Shown: positions 42,372 to 50,761 of the stretch, piece by piece | Layout: every line of letters begins with the position of its first letter | Numbering within the stretch: the stretch's first letter is position 1 | Assembly (NCBI GenBank): GCA_002367105.1 | Contig: DFCS01000044.1 | Span: forward strand, 1 to 64,000 | Length of the DNA: 64,000 nucleotides | Direction: 5' to 3' | Source: Hungatella sp. UBA3048 | Lineage (GTDB): Bacteria > Bacillota > Clostridia > Lachnospirales > Lachnospiraceae | Position numbers and translations under genes: made by a program | The notes under the pieces: model-generated | The model's input: the letters and a program-made list of their open reading frames with translations, nothing else | Databases searched by the model: none | What the model was told of the DNA's origin: nothing

Positions 42372-44045
42372 ATGCAAAAAATATTGGATGATAATTATTA
42401 TGACTTGATCATCAGTAATATAATGATTCCCACATATGATACCGGAGATAATATAACACCTATGGACTTAAGGCATTCTTTGGCTCATATCCCTGTTGTT
42501 TCAGCGAATCCCTGCGACTTGGGAGTTTACCCTTATAATGCATTTCCTTCTTTGCTCACCTTAAGCTCCACCGTCAGCCTTGAAAAATCCGGTATCGGAA
42601 CAGTTCAGAGAAATCCTTATCTGGCGTTATTCGGCCGGGGGGTGCTTGTTGCGGTCATAGATACCGGAATTGATTACCGGCATCAGGCGTTTTTATATAA
42701 TGACGGAACAACCCGCATTCTTTCCATATGGGACCAGACCATTCAGGATGGCACGCCGCCGGAGGGATTTACGTACGGCACCGAATACACCAGGGAGTAT
42801 ATCAATGTTGCACTTAAGTCGGAAAATCCCTTATCCATAGTCCCTTCTGTGGATACCAATGGTCATGGAACTGCAATCGCAAGTGTAATTGCGGGAAAAC
42901 CGAGCCTGGAGCAGGCTTTCAGTGGTGTTGTGCCGGAATCCGACATTCTGGTCGTAAAATTGAAGCAGGCAAAGAGCAGTTTGAAAAAAATCTTTTTTGC
43001 ACCTCCTGATGCTGAATGCTATCAGGAGTCGGATTTAATCATTGGGATCAGTTATGTGACTACCATTGCCCAAAGACTGAACCGTCCCATCACCATATGC
43101 ATTGCAATGGGAACAAACCAGTCAAGCCATGACGGACGGGGAGCGACCAGCTTCATTACCAACTATTTGGCGCAGCAGCCCCATATAGGAATAACGATAA
43201 GCACCGGTAATGAAGCAAACAAACGCAGACATTACTTTAACAGCACCACGGCGGAACCCTACCAGAATAACTTTGAATTAAGAGTTGGGGAAAATGACAA
43301 ACTGTTTGCCATTGAGCTATGGCCGTTTGCTCCGGCAAGGCTGTCAATCGAAATAACAGCTCCAAACAGAGAGACAACGGGGCAGGTTTTTCCCGCCCTG
43401 GGAGAATGCAGAAGATTTGCCTTCGTATTTAACCCAAGCGTCATATGGGTGAATAATTATATTTTTGAAGAAGAGACCGGGGACCAGCTCATATTGATGC
43501 GTTTTCAGGATCCCCTTCCAGGAATCTGGAACATTCGGGTGCAGAATCTTGATAACGGACCATTTTCTTTTCATACCTGGCTGCCGTCAGGAAAATTGAT
43601 TTCAGAAGACACCTTTTTTATAAATTCCAATCCGGATACTACCATAACTTCACCGGCAAATGCAACCAATCCCCTGGCAGTTACCGCTTATAACCAGTTT
43701 AATGATACCGTATTGCCTGAATCCGGAAGAGGTTATACACGAACAGGATTTGTTAAACCAGATATCGCGGCACCGGGATTTGAGCTTACCTGTGCAGTTC
43801 CGGGAAACCTATATGGCAGCATAACAGGAAGCGGCTCTGCTGCAGCTCAGGCAGCAGGAATTGTTGCCATGGTTTTTGAATGGGCGATTCCAAGGGGAAA
43901 TTATACCAATATTACCGGAAACGATGTAAACCGTCTGCTTATTCGCGGAGCAGAGCGAACCAGCGGAACTACATATCCCAACAATATCTGGGGATACGGT
44001 CGGATCGACGTCAACACGCTGTTTGAAAGGCTTACAAATATTTAA
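42372..44045 (+). CDS. Subtilisin-like (S8) protein B, probable pseudoprotease
   Basis: A 557-residue paralogue of protein A, alike from end to end (for example NYYDLIISN, RILSIWDQTIQ, GFTYGTEYT). Asp97 and His165 are at identical numbering. The nucleophile motif reads TGSGSAAAQAAGIVAMVFEW, again placing Gly488 at the catalytic Ser. The oxyanion Asn lies in STGNEAN. Both copies keep the large insertion between the His and Ser regions typical of Csp proteins. GGGAGG lies upstream of the ATG. Shared loss of Ser at the same column in both suggests the change preceded the duplication. No signal peptide. Confidence 0.85.
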   Translation: MQKILDDNYYDLIISNIMIPTYDTGDNITPMDLRHSLAHIPVVSANPCDLGVYPYNAFPSLLTLSSTVSLEKSGIGTVQRNPYLALFGRGVLVAVIDTGIDYRHQAFLYNDGTTRILSIWDQTIQDGTPPEGFTYGTEYTREYINVALKSENPLSIVPSVDTNGHGTAIASVIAGKPSLEQAFSGVVPESDILVVKLKQAKSSLKKIFFAPPDAECYQESDLIIGISYVTTIAQRLNRPITICIAMGTNQSSHDGRGATSFITNYLAQQPHIGITISTGNEANKRRHYFNSTTAEPYQNNFELRVGENDKLFAIELWPFAPARLSIEITAPNRETTGQVFPALGECRRFAFVFNPSVIWVNNYIFEEETGDQLILMRFQDPLPGIWNIRVQNLDNGPFSFHTWLPSGKLISEDTFFINSNPDTTITSPANATNPLAVTAYNQFNDTVLPESGRGYTRTGFVKPDIAAPGFELTCAVPGNLYGSITGSGSAAAQAAGIVAMVFEWAIPRGNYTNITGNDVNRLLIRGAERTSGTTYPNNIWGYGRIDVNTLFERLTNI

Positions 44046-44196
44046 ACGGAAAACAGATCAGATCAATGGATAATATTGCAGTTCGTTTTTATTTTATGAT
44101 TGAGGTTATTGAAAACATTCGATATAATGTAAAGGCTGGCTTTCAGGAAAAAGAAAAGTGTTAAATAATAATAGGATACAGGAAAGAGGAGAAGGA

Positions 44197-44721
44197 ATGG
44201 AAGATACGAAAAGGTGTGGGTTGGAAGCGATTGAAAAAACGACTGAAATCAGTGAATTCAAATGGTATATTTTTGATATCATAAATGAAGGGATGGAACA
44301 GGACGGAATTGAAAATAGTAAATTCAGCCTGGATACGGAGAAGGCTGATGCAGTCTGTTTCGCAGTAGGGGATGGAAGTTTTTCTGTTTGCGGCCGAGGC
44401 AGGGAAGCAGTTAAACAGCACCACAATATTTATCATGCTGTCTGTGATTTTTTTAACAGAATCTATGAGAACGAGGGAAATGCAGAGAAAGCTGTGACTC
44501 GTTTCCTCATAAGAACTCTTGATTTACCGGCCCTGATGAAGAAGCCAAGCCGTTCCATGCTGATCGACCAGATAAGCAGATGTCAGGAAGAGGTTGATGC
44601 CCTGGAGGAAAAGATAAAAAAGGAGCCGGGAAAAAAGGAAGAAACCATGCTTTCCCTTAATAGAGTTTATTTAAAAGAATTAAAAGAGAAAATGGAAAGA
44701 AATTTTGGGGAGACGATATAA
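44197..44721 (+). CDS. Hypothetical protein
   Basis: A 174-residue soluble protein of no recognised family. The N-terminal half contains AVCFAVGDGSFSVCGRGREA, a Gly-rich beta-hairpin-like stretch; the C-terminal 70 residues are helical and charged with coiled-coil character (DQISRCQEEVDALEEKIKKE, YLKELKEKMERNF). ATG 44197 has AGAGGAG 6-8 bases upstream and is preferred over an earlier frame start at 44158. It stands alone, followed by a terminator at 44819. Confidence 0.65.
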   Translation: MEDTKRCGLEAIEKTTEISEFKWYIFDIINEGMEQDGIENSKFSLDTEKADAVCFAVGDGSFSVCGRGREAVKQHHNIYHAVCDFFNRIYENEGNAEKAVTRFLIRTLDLPALMKKPSRSMLIDQISRCQEEVDALEEKIKKEPGKKEETMLSLNRVYLKELKEKMERNFGETI

Positions 44722-44818
44722 GAAAAAATAATCTTAGTTTTATATGAATAAAACATATGGATCAGGCCATAATAGAATTATACCAAAGATGAGTGAATAC
44801 TTATCCTCCCCTTTTTAG

Positions 44819-44867
44819 TGAGAGAAGTCACGTAAACCAATGTTTATATGGCTTCTCTCATTTTTTA
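44819..44867 (+). terminator. Terminator
   Basis: TGAGAGAAG / CTTCTCTCA stem with an inner GTAAAC-type arm and six T residues; about 100 bases after the hypothetical gene. Confidence 0.75.
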
Positions 44868-45119
44868 TCGGCGTTTATATGGTGAAATGGCTGCCCAATG
44901 GTTATCCATATGATTAACTTCAATAATGCGAATGAACAAACTTGCAAAGTGTCTTTGTCATGAAACTGACCATTTAAATGGAATACTGTTTACAGATAAA
45001 ATAATTGGGTATGTAGACATCAAATAGAATTCTGACTTGTTTTCAGGGAACTTTACGGGTGGTTTCGGAGGTTATTAAATAACTGATTTATTGAGTATAT
45101 GTTTTAAAAATAATATTTT
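44868..45119. other. Non-coding region
   Basis: No open frame, known RNA or clear promoter was recognised in this stretch. Confidence 0.4.
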
Positions 45120-45158
45120 ACCATCAACTATCAATAATTATATTGGTAGTTTTTTTAT
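45120..45158 (+). terminator. Terminator-like hairpin (CTATCA...GGTAG family)
   Basis: CTATCAATA / TATTGGTAG stem with a 4-base loop and seven T residues. There is no gene directly upstream for it to serve, so it may be a relic of a lost gene. The remaining stretch to 45353 is non-coding. Confidence 0.6.
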
Positions 45159-45353
45159 ACGAAATATTTTTGCGAACTTAAATTAAAACACTCGATTCAA
45201 GGTAAATCCATTAGTTTTCTTTTCGCAGGCTTTTTGTCGGAGGCAACATTTATCTAAACTGTTGACATTGTAATATCTCTGGATTTATAGTATTAAAAAG
45301 TATATAAGTACGAAACAATTAATTTGATTGAACAGCCGAAGAAGGGAGAACTA

Positions 45354-45826
45354 ATGAAAGAATCAAAAACAGTAGAGGAATCCATGGTAGAGCAGGTTCA
45401 CCTTTTGATGCCTAACCATATCAATGGAAGCGGCAGACTTTTTGGCGGGCAGCTTTTGGAGTGGATTGACGTCGTAGGCGCGATAACTGCAAAGCGCCAT
45501 GCTGAATGCAACACTACGACAGCTGCAATAGATAATCTTCAATTCAAGGCAGGAGCCTTTATAAATGACACCATTGTGCTGATAGGAGATTAACCTATGT
45601 GGGTAATACCTCAATGGAAGTTAGGGTAGATACCTACTCGGAGGATCTTTCGGGAATACGAAAACCGATTAACCGTGCCTATCTGGTATATGTAGCAATT
45701 GATAAAGATGGAAATCCTATTAAAGTGCCGAAACTTAAACTTACGACAGAAGGCCAAAAGGCTGAATGGGACAGTGCGGTAAAGCGGAATGATTTACGAA
45801 AGTTAAGACGCAAGGAAGGCTTCTAA
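45354..45826 (+). pseudogene. Acyl-CoA thioesterase (hotdog fold), frameshifted
   Basis: The first segment, from ATG 45354 (AAGGGAG upstream), encodes HLLMPNHINGSGRLFGGQLL, EWIDVVGAITAKRHA and AIDNLQFKAGAFINDTIVLI, then stops at TAA 45591. The next frame continues exactly as the family expects: LTYVGNTSMEVRVDTYSEDL and RKPINRAYLVYVAIDKDGNP, to 45826. A single missing base near 45588-45592 explains the break. Restored, it is about 157 residues, the usual length of YciA/BFIT-like acyl-CoA thioesterases that hydrolyse acyl-CoA. Everything else is intact, so the lesion is recent or a sequencing error. Confidence 0.85.
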
Positions 45827-46029
45827 AAATATTTTTATAAAATACAATATTTAATTTTGTGTCCTAAATCTTCGCAATGAAGGTTTATGGTAAACAAGAA
45901 AATGATATTAATCAAGCTTAATTCTAAATGAATAACTACGAACGAACAAACGAAACTTAACATTGATATTTATTGAGATTTGCTGTATTCTTCGTAATAT
46001 ATAAATGAAACTTGAAAGGAATTTTAAAT

Positions 46030-46515
46030 ATGAAAACTGATATAACAGTCGCTTATGATAATATTAGTGAAATCAAAGAATTATTTTTAGAGTACACTCA
46101 TATGTTGGTTGAAAATGACCCTGATTTTGCTGAATATTTAAAAATCCAAAATTACGATTCAGAACTTGATCATTTGAAGGATAAATACGCACGTCCAAAT
46201 GGCAGATTATACATAGCAAAAGTAGAAGATGAAGCAGTCGGCTGCATTGGTTTAAGAAAAATTGATGATGAGAATTGTGAAATGAAAAGATTGTATGTTA
46301 AACCGGCATTCCGAGGACATAAAATTGCTAATAAGCTGGTAGAACTAATTATTAATGATGCGAAAGAAATCGGTTATAAAAGCATTCTGCTGGACACACT
46401 TCCCTTTTTGGAGGGAGCGATATGTTTGTATAAAAAACTTGGATTTTATGAAATTGATTCTTATAATAACAGTCCGATGGATCATTTAGTATATCTGAAG
46501 TTAGATTTAAATTAA
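46030..46515 (+). CDS. GNAT family N-acetyltransferase
   Basis: A 161-residue GNAT protein. The acetyl-CoA-binding motif is CEMKRLYVKPAFRGHKIANK (RxxGxxxxN form), preceded by AVGCIGLRKIDDEN and followed by YKSILLDTLPFLEGAICLYK and KLGFYEID. This is close in layout to the PhnO/YafP-like and small-molecule acetyltransferases. The substrate is unknown. ATG 46030 is preferred: AAAGGA lies 9 bases upstream; TTG 46012 precedes this signal. Confidence 0.88.
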   Translation: MKTDITVAYDNISEIKELFLEYTHMLVENDPDFAEYLKIQNYDSELDHLKDKYARPNGRLYIAKVEDEAVGCIGLRKIDDENCEMKRLYVKPAFRGHKIANKLVELIINDAKEIGYKSILLDTLPFLEGAICLYKKLGFYEIDSYNNSPMDHLVYLKLDLN

Positions 46516-46554
46516 TAAATCATCATCAATGAAAAACCAGAGAGGAAGGATGTT

Positions 46555-46812
46555 ATGGAATTTTATTTTAAGTCAAAAGGTGCAAAAACCCATCTTTACC
46601 GGGAAAGTGGGTTTATTGATGAAGATTTGGGGGAACTGACGGAAACATTTTCCGGTAAACTGAAGACTAAAAATTTTCTGGGTGAAAACTTTGAGTTGGA
46701 AGATATTTCTGGCTTTTTTTCAAAAGGAAACAGGTATTCCATTAAGAGTTCGAAAGGATTAAATGGTATTATCGAGAAAAAGGGCTTTGGTGACAGGTAT
46801 ATATTAAAATAA
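46555..46812 (+). CDS. Small hypothetical protein
   Basis: An 85-residue protein, beta-rich and basic, with repeated Gly/Phe turns (SGKLKTKNFLGENFELEDIS, SGFFSKGNRYSIKSSKGLNG). It is not recognised; the pattern recalls small LURP-one/tubby-like or SH3-like folds, without certainty. GAGAGGAAGG precedes the ATG closely, and a terminator follows, so a real gene is likely. It may share a transcript with the acetyltransferase 40 bases upstream. Confidence 0.6.
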   Translation: MEFYFKSKGAKTHLYRESGFIDEDLGELTETFSGKLKTKNFLGENFELEDISGFFSKGNRYSIKSSKGLNGIIEKKGFGDRYILK

Positions 46813-46843
46813 CGATTTTTTTTATAGATATGCAGTAGGATAA

Positions 46844-46871
46844 GGCATTGTAGAATCCAGTGCCCTTTTTT
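46844..46871 (+). terminator. Terminator after small hypothetical gene
   Basis: GGCATTG / CAGTGCC stem (one G-U pair) followed by CTTTTTT. Confidence 0.65.
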
Positions 46872-46971
46872 ATTACTTTTATTGTAATAATAGAGACAGG
46901 TAACTGAAGGTGTCCGATACGCATCTAAAAGCGGCAGCCAGGCGAAAAAATCCTGGAAATTTAAAAAAACA

Positions 46972-47010
46972 GAACATATGTTTGCATTTGCGGTATATCT
47001 GTGTTATAAT
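46972..47010 (+). promoter_or_regulatory. LexA/SOS box over a promoter
   Basis: GAACATATGTTT (46972-46983) matches the Gram-positive LexA consensus GAAC-N4-GTTY. It overlaps the -35 box of TTGCAT (46982-46987), 17 bases, TATAAT (47005-47010). No intact gene follows for 560 bases; the expected SOS gene seems to have been lost. Confidence 0.7.
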
Positions 47011-47236
47011 ATGCATAAGGATTAAACGAAAAAGGTATTCCGTTAATACAGTAAGAAATCTGGACTTGCGCCGCCGATTTATGAAAGCATCAATAGAAGG
47101 CCACTCAATAGTTCATTGCAGTATAATGACAGGGCTTTTCTGCAAACGCAGAAATCATAATTACCCAAAGTAGTATAAGGATATCTGCTGTTTCCGAAAT
47201 AGCTAATTGCTCAATCTGCTGCAAAAGAAACTGTTT

Positions 47237-47425
47237 TTATTCATCTTCATGATCTAAGAATTTCTCTACTGAAGCATGCTGCTCTCTAAGCATTACCGCT
47301 ACATGCTGATAATCAGATATTTCTTTTAATATAGTACCCTACGATAAACCGGCATTTACTGATGCATAAAATCTAAAAGCATATAAACTGGAATATAGTT
47401 TTTCATTTAACCAATAAAAAATAAG
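47237..47425 (-). pseudogene. Possible degraded minus-strand coding remnant
   Basis: Read on the minus strand: LIFYWLNEKLYSSLYAFRFY, ASVNAGLS, a TAG, then GTILKEISDYQHVAVMLREQ and HASVEKFLDHEDE before TAA. Protein-like composition on both sides of one nonsense codon suggests a decayed gene; no family or start was recognised. The flanking 47011-47236 and 47426-47520 hold nothing clear. Confidence 0.25.
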
Positions 47426-47541
47426 CCGGCATACGAAAGGCCAGTTTATTACCTTAGAGAAACAGATGTCAATTATTCAATACCAGATAGAGGTTCCTTA
47501 GAAAATCACTGAGATGTGGTTTTAATTTTTAACCATGAAAC

Positions 47542-47553
47542 GAACATTTGTTC
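47542..47553 (+). promoter_or_regulatory. LexA/SOS box before small gene
   Basis: GAACATTTGTTC, a perfect GAAC-N4-GTTC palindrome (with flanking C, CGAACATTTGTTC), 22 bases before the start codon of the next gene and downstream of a candidate TTAGAA, 17 bases, TTTAAT promoter. Confidence 0.8.
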
Positions 47554-47575
47554 TAATGCGAAAGGAGACACGCGT

Positions 47576-47827
47576 ATGATGATCACAAAAAATAACTTGA
47601 ATGAAATATTATTTGAAAACCAGGATGCAAGGCTGTTAATAGAACGGGTAGTTTCCTTTACGCAAGCGACTCTATATTATTACCATGACGATGAGATTAC
47701 CGTAGAGAAGGCATTGGAGATATATAACCGTGCAATGAGGGCGGAAGAGGAAGATGCCACTTCCTGTGTATCATTCCTGGATTTTTCAAGAGAAAAAAAC
47801 AAAGTTCTGTATTCAGGGTGTTCTTAA
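47576..47827 (+). CDS. Small SOS-controlled protein of unknown function
   Basis: An 83-residue soluble acidic protein (NNLNEILFENQDARLLIERV, YYYHDDEITVEKALEIYNRA, FLDFSREKNKVLYSGCS) without recognised motif, signal peptide or membrane helix. It differs from YneA/SosA-type division inhibitors, which have a membrane helix. AAAGGAG lies 9 bases before the first ATG; a second ATG follows immediately. A perfect LexA box sits between promoter and start, so induction by DNA damage is expected. It is predicted mostly alpha-helical. Confidence 0.7.
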   Translation: MMITKNNLNEILFENQDARLLIERVVSFTQATLYYYHDDEITVEKALEIYNRAMRAEEEDATSCVSFLDFSREKNKVLYSGCS

Positions 47828-47906
47828 TGAAAGGGCTCTTTGTATATGTATTAACTTCAATGATAAATTAAAACAATTCAAAACAGGATGAAATAATAAA
47901 AAATAT

Positions 47907-47935
47907 TGACATAAATAATATAATTATGTATAATT
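47907..47935 (+). promoter_or_regulatory. Consensus promoter of oppA operon
   Basis: TTGACA, 17 bases, TATAAT: an exact match to the sigma-A consensus, about 75 bases before the oppA start. Confidence 0.85.
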
Positions 47936-48009
47936 CAAATAATTTCATAGGCGAAATGCTGATGAATTAAGACGAAACAAGAAAAACAATATCAAAAGGA
48001 GAGGGAAAA

Positions 48010-49686
48010 ATGAAAAAAAGAGTATTAGCTTTAGGCACTGTAGCCTGTCTTGCTATTGGAACCCTGACAGGTTGTGGCTTTACCGGGTCAACCAGCAGCC
48101 CCACCACCGGAGGATCTGCCCAAAGTGTGGAATCAAGTGAAGCCGCTACTGACAAAAAGGAGGCTCAGGCAGCCGGCGAACAGGTTCTTAGCGTATATGC
48201 AAATGCTGAGATCAAAACCCTGGTACAATGGGCGGCTTCTGATAATCAGTCATCAAAGGTAAACAATAACGCATTTGAAGGTCTGCTTCGCCTGGATGAA
48301 AATCATGATGCGCAGCCTGCACTTGCGGAAAGCTTTGATGTTTCCGATGATAAACTTACATACACCTTTCATTTGAGAGACGGCCTGCAATGGAGTGACG
48401 GAACTCCTTTGACAGCAAACGATTTTGTATTTGCCTGGTTAAAGCAGATGAGTGCGGAAGCTACCAATGGCTACAGCTTCATTATGACAGACTATATTGT
48501 AAACGGTGCTGAGTATAACGAAGGCAAAGCCAGTGCAGAAGATGTGGGAGTAAAGGCCCTTGATGACAAGACCTTCCAGGTGGTTTTAAAAGCACCTACC
48601 CCTTACTTCACCAGATTAACTGTTCTATGCCAGTTCTTCCCGTTAAATGAAGCATATGTCACCTCAAAAGGGGACCAGTATGGTTTAAGCGCAGAGAACA
48701 TGATTTACTGCGGCCCATATGTTATCACCAGCTATGATCCGGCAGTAGGTGCTACCTTGAAAAAGAATGATAAGTACTGGGATGCTGCAAATGTGAAGGT
48801 TGAAAATGCTCAGGTAAGGGTAATGAAGGATGCTTCTGCAGCCCTTAATGCTTATCTGGCTGATGAACTTAGCCAGGTAGCTCTTGATTCTGCCAACGTA
48901 GCCGCTTATCAGAATAATCCGGAATTCAGCTCTAAGAGTGAGTTCAGAACCGAATATCTGCAGTTCTCCTTAAGCAATCCGGTTATGGCAAATAAAAATA
49001 TCCGCAGGGCTGTTTCCATGGCCATTGACCGTGAGACCTTAGTTAAAGCAATTCTTGCCGATGGCTCTGCTCCAAGTGCCGGTCTGATTGCAGAAGGCAT
49101 GTATGGAAACGAAAGCAAAAGCTTCCGTGATTTAAACGGAAACATTTGCCAATTTGATCCGGAACAGGCTAAGAAATACTGGGAAGAGGGCTGTAAGGAA
49201 TTGGGACAGACACCAACTCTCACTTTGCTGGTAAGAGATGATTCTGTGACAAAAGCGGTTGCAACCTACATACAGAGTGAATTAAATAAGAATTTAGGCA
49301 TTGATATCGTGATCGATACCAAGACGGTTCAGGCAAGAAATGAATTAATGGATAACGATAATTACATGTTTGCATCTACCGCATGGGGCGCCGATTATGA
49401 TGATGCCATGACATACCTTGATTTATGGACCAACGGCACTCCATACCGCGGCTCCTATCAGAATGAACAATATAATAAGCTGATTAACGACGCAAGAGTT
49501 GAAACCGATGACGCCAAGCGTCTGGATATGCTGCTGCAGGCGGAGAACCTTCTAATCGATGAGGATGTGATTGTTGCACCTTTGTATCATAGAGGTTCTG
49601 CAACCCTTACAAAATCCAATGTGAAAGGACTGATCAATCATCCTTTCGGGCCGGATGTGGAATTTAAATACGCTTATTTTGAGTAA
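48010..49686 (+). CDS. oppA: Oligopeptide ABC transporter substrate-binding lipoprotein
   Basis: A 558-residue SBP_bac_5 lipoprotein, membrane-anchored outside the cell. Signal peptide with lipobox LTGC, lipidated at Cys22, then a Ser/Thr/Ala-rich linker to about residue 60. Family features: LRDGLQWSDGTPLTANDFVF, YCGPYVITSYDPAVGATLKK, NKNIRRAVSMAIDRETLVKA. Binds peptides and delivers them to OppBC. Consensus promoter upstream, and a terminator between oppA and oppB, which would give more binding protein than transporter. AAAAGGAGAGG precedes the ATG. Confidence 0.93.
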   Translation: MKKRVLALGTVACLAIGTLTGCGFTGSTSSPTTGGSAQSVESSEAATDKKEAQAAGEQVLSVYANAEIKTLVQWAASDNQSSKVNNNAFEGLLRLDENHDAQPALAESFDVSDDKLTYTFHLRDGLQWSDGTPLTANDFVFAWLKQMSAEATNGYSFIMTDYIVNGAEYNEGKASAEDVGVKALDDKTFQVVLKAPTPYFTRLTVLCQFFPLNEAYVTSKGDQYGLSAENMIYCGPYVITSYDPAVGATLKKNDKYWDAANVKVENAQVRVMKDASAALNAYLADELSQVALDSANVAAYQNNPEFSSKSEFRTEYLQFSLSNPVMANKNIRRAVSMAIDRETLVKAILADGSAPSAGLIAEGMYGNESKSFRDLNGNICQFDPEQAKKYWEEGCKELGQTPTLTLLVRDDSVTKAVATYIQSELNKNLGIDIVIDTKTVQARNELMDNDNYMFASTAWGADYDDAMTYLDLWTNGTPYRGSYQNEQYNKLINDARVETDDAKRLDMLLQAENLLIDEDVIVAPLYHRGSATLTKSNVKGLINHPFGPDVEFKYAYFE

Positions 49687-49735
49687 GCCGCAGCGGACAG
49701 GGATTTGACCTGACCAACGGAATGCGGAAAATGAG

Positions 49736-49782
49736 AAGAGCCGTCCTTCCCTTTTAAAGCTGGAAAAGGGCGGCTCTTTTTA
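49736..49782 (+). terminator. Intercistronic terminator between oppA and oppB
   Basis: AAGAGCCG / CGGCTCTT outer stem with an inner CCCTTTT / AAAAGGG arm and TTTTT tail. Probably partial, allowing read-through into oppBCDF. Confidence 0.7.
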
Positions 49783-49820
49783 AAATTTCGTGAGAATATG
49801 AATGCAAAGGAGGACACAGC

Positions 49821-50759
49821 ATGATAAAATATATCTGCAAGCGACTGATATATCTGGCGCTGACATTATGGGTCATTGTAACAGCTACTTTTTTTCTGAT
49901 GAAAAAGCTGCCAGGATCTCCTTTTGATGCGGAGCGCTTTAATATGATGTCTGTTCAGCAGCAGCAGGCCATTTTAGAGCAGTATGGGCTGAATGAGTCC
50001 GTGCCCCGGCAATACCTAAAGTATATGGGAAATATCCTGCATGGAGATTTCGGAACATCCTTTACCTATACCGGACAGAAGGTATCTACCGTAATCGGAG
50101 GAAGGATCGGTCCCTCCGCTTTAATTGGCCTTCAGGCAGTACTGATCGGTCTGGCTGTTGGATTGACCTTGGGAATTATCGCGGCGTGGAGACATAACAG
50201 CGGAATTGATTATTTCACTATGATCGTAGCTGTTCTTGGAGTTTCTGTACCTAATTTTGTAGCTGCGGCTCTTTTGCAGTATTATGTGGCCTTAAAATGG
50301 GGAATCCTGCCCGTTGGTTTTTGGACAGACTGGAAATGTTCGGTTCTGCCGTCCATTGCTTTATCCTTTTCTGCGACTGCCATGATCGCCCGGTTTATCC
50401 GGACTGAGATGCTGGAGGTGTTGGAGCAGGATTACATCGTCACTGCCAAAGCCAAGGGTCTTAGCCCAATGAAGGTGCTCATGCGCCATGCAGTAAGGAA
50501 TTCGATCATCCCTGTGGTGACGATACTGGGACCTATTGTTGTAAATCTTCTGACAGGCTCCTTAGCTGTTGAGAATATTTATACCATCCCTGGAATTGGC
50601 AGCTTATTTGTAGACAGTATAAAGGCTAATGACTATTCCACGATCATGGGAATCACGATTTTTTACAGCGCTTTCTATATTTTTGTAGTGCTGATCGTTG
50701 ATATTGCTTATTCCCTCATTGATCCCAGGATCCGTCTGGCAGCCGGTAAGGAGGGGTGA
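49821..50759 (+). CDS. oppB: Oligopeptide ABC transporter permease
   Basis: A 312-residue permease with six membrane segments and the N-terminal pattern MIKYICKRLIYLALTLWVIV, FFLMKKLPGSPF of OppB/DppB. The EAA loop, AKAKGLSPMKVLMRHAVRNS, contacts the ATPases. Pairs with OppC. AAAGGAGG precedes the ATG. Its stop is followed after 2 bases by the oppC start. Confidence 0.94.
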   Translation: MIKYICKRLIYLALTLWVIVTATFFLMKKLPGSPFDAERFNMMSVQQQQAILEQYGLNESVPRQYLKYMGNILHGDFGTSFTYTGQKVSTVIGGRIGPSALIGLQAVLIGLAVGLTLGIIAAWRHNSGIDYFTMIVAVLGVSVPNFVAAALLQYYVALKWGILPVGFWTDWKCSVLPSIALSFSATAMIARFIRTEMLEVLEQDYIVTAKAKGLSPMKVLMRHAVRNSIIPVVTILGPIVVNLLTGSLAVENIYTIPGIGSLFVDSIKANDYSTIMGITIFYSAFYIFVVLIVDIAYSLIDPRIRLAAGKEG

Positions 50760-50761
50760 GC

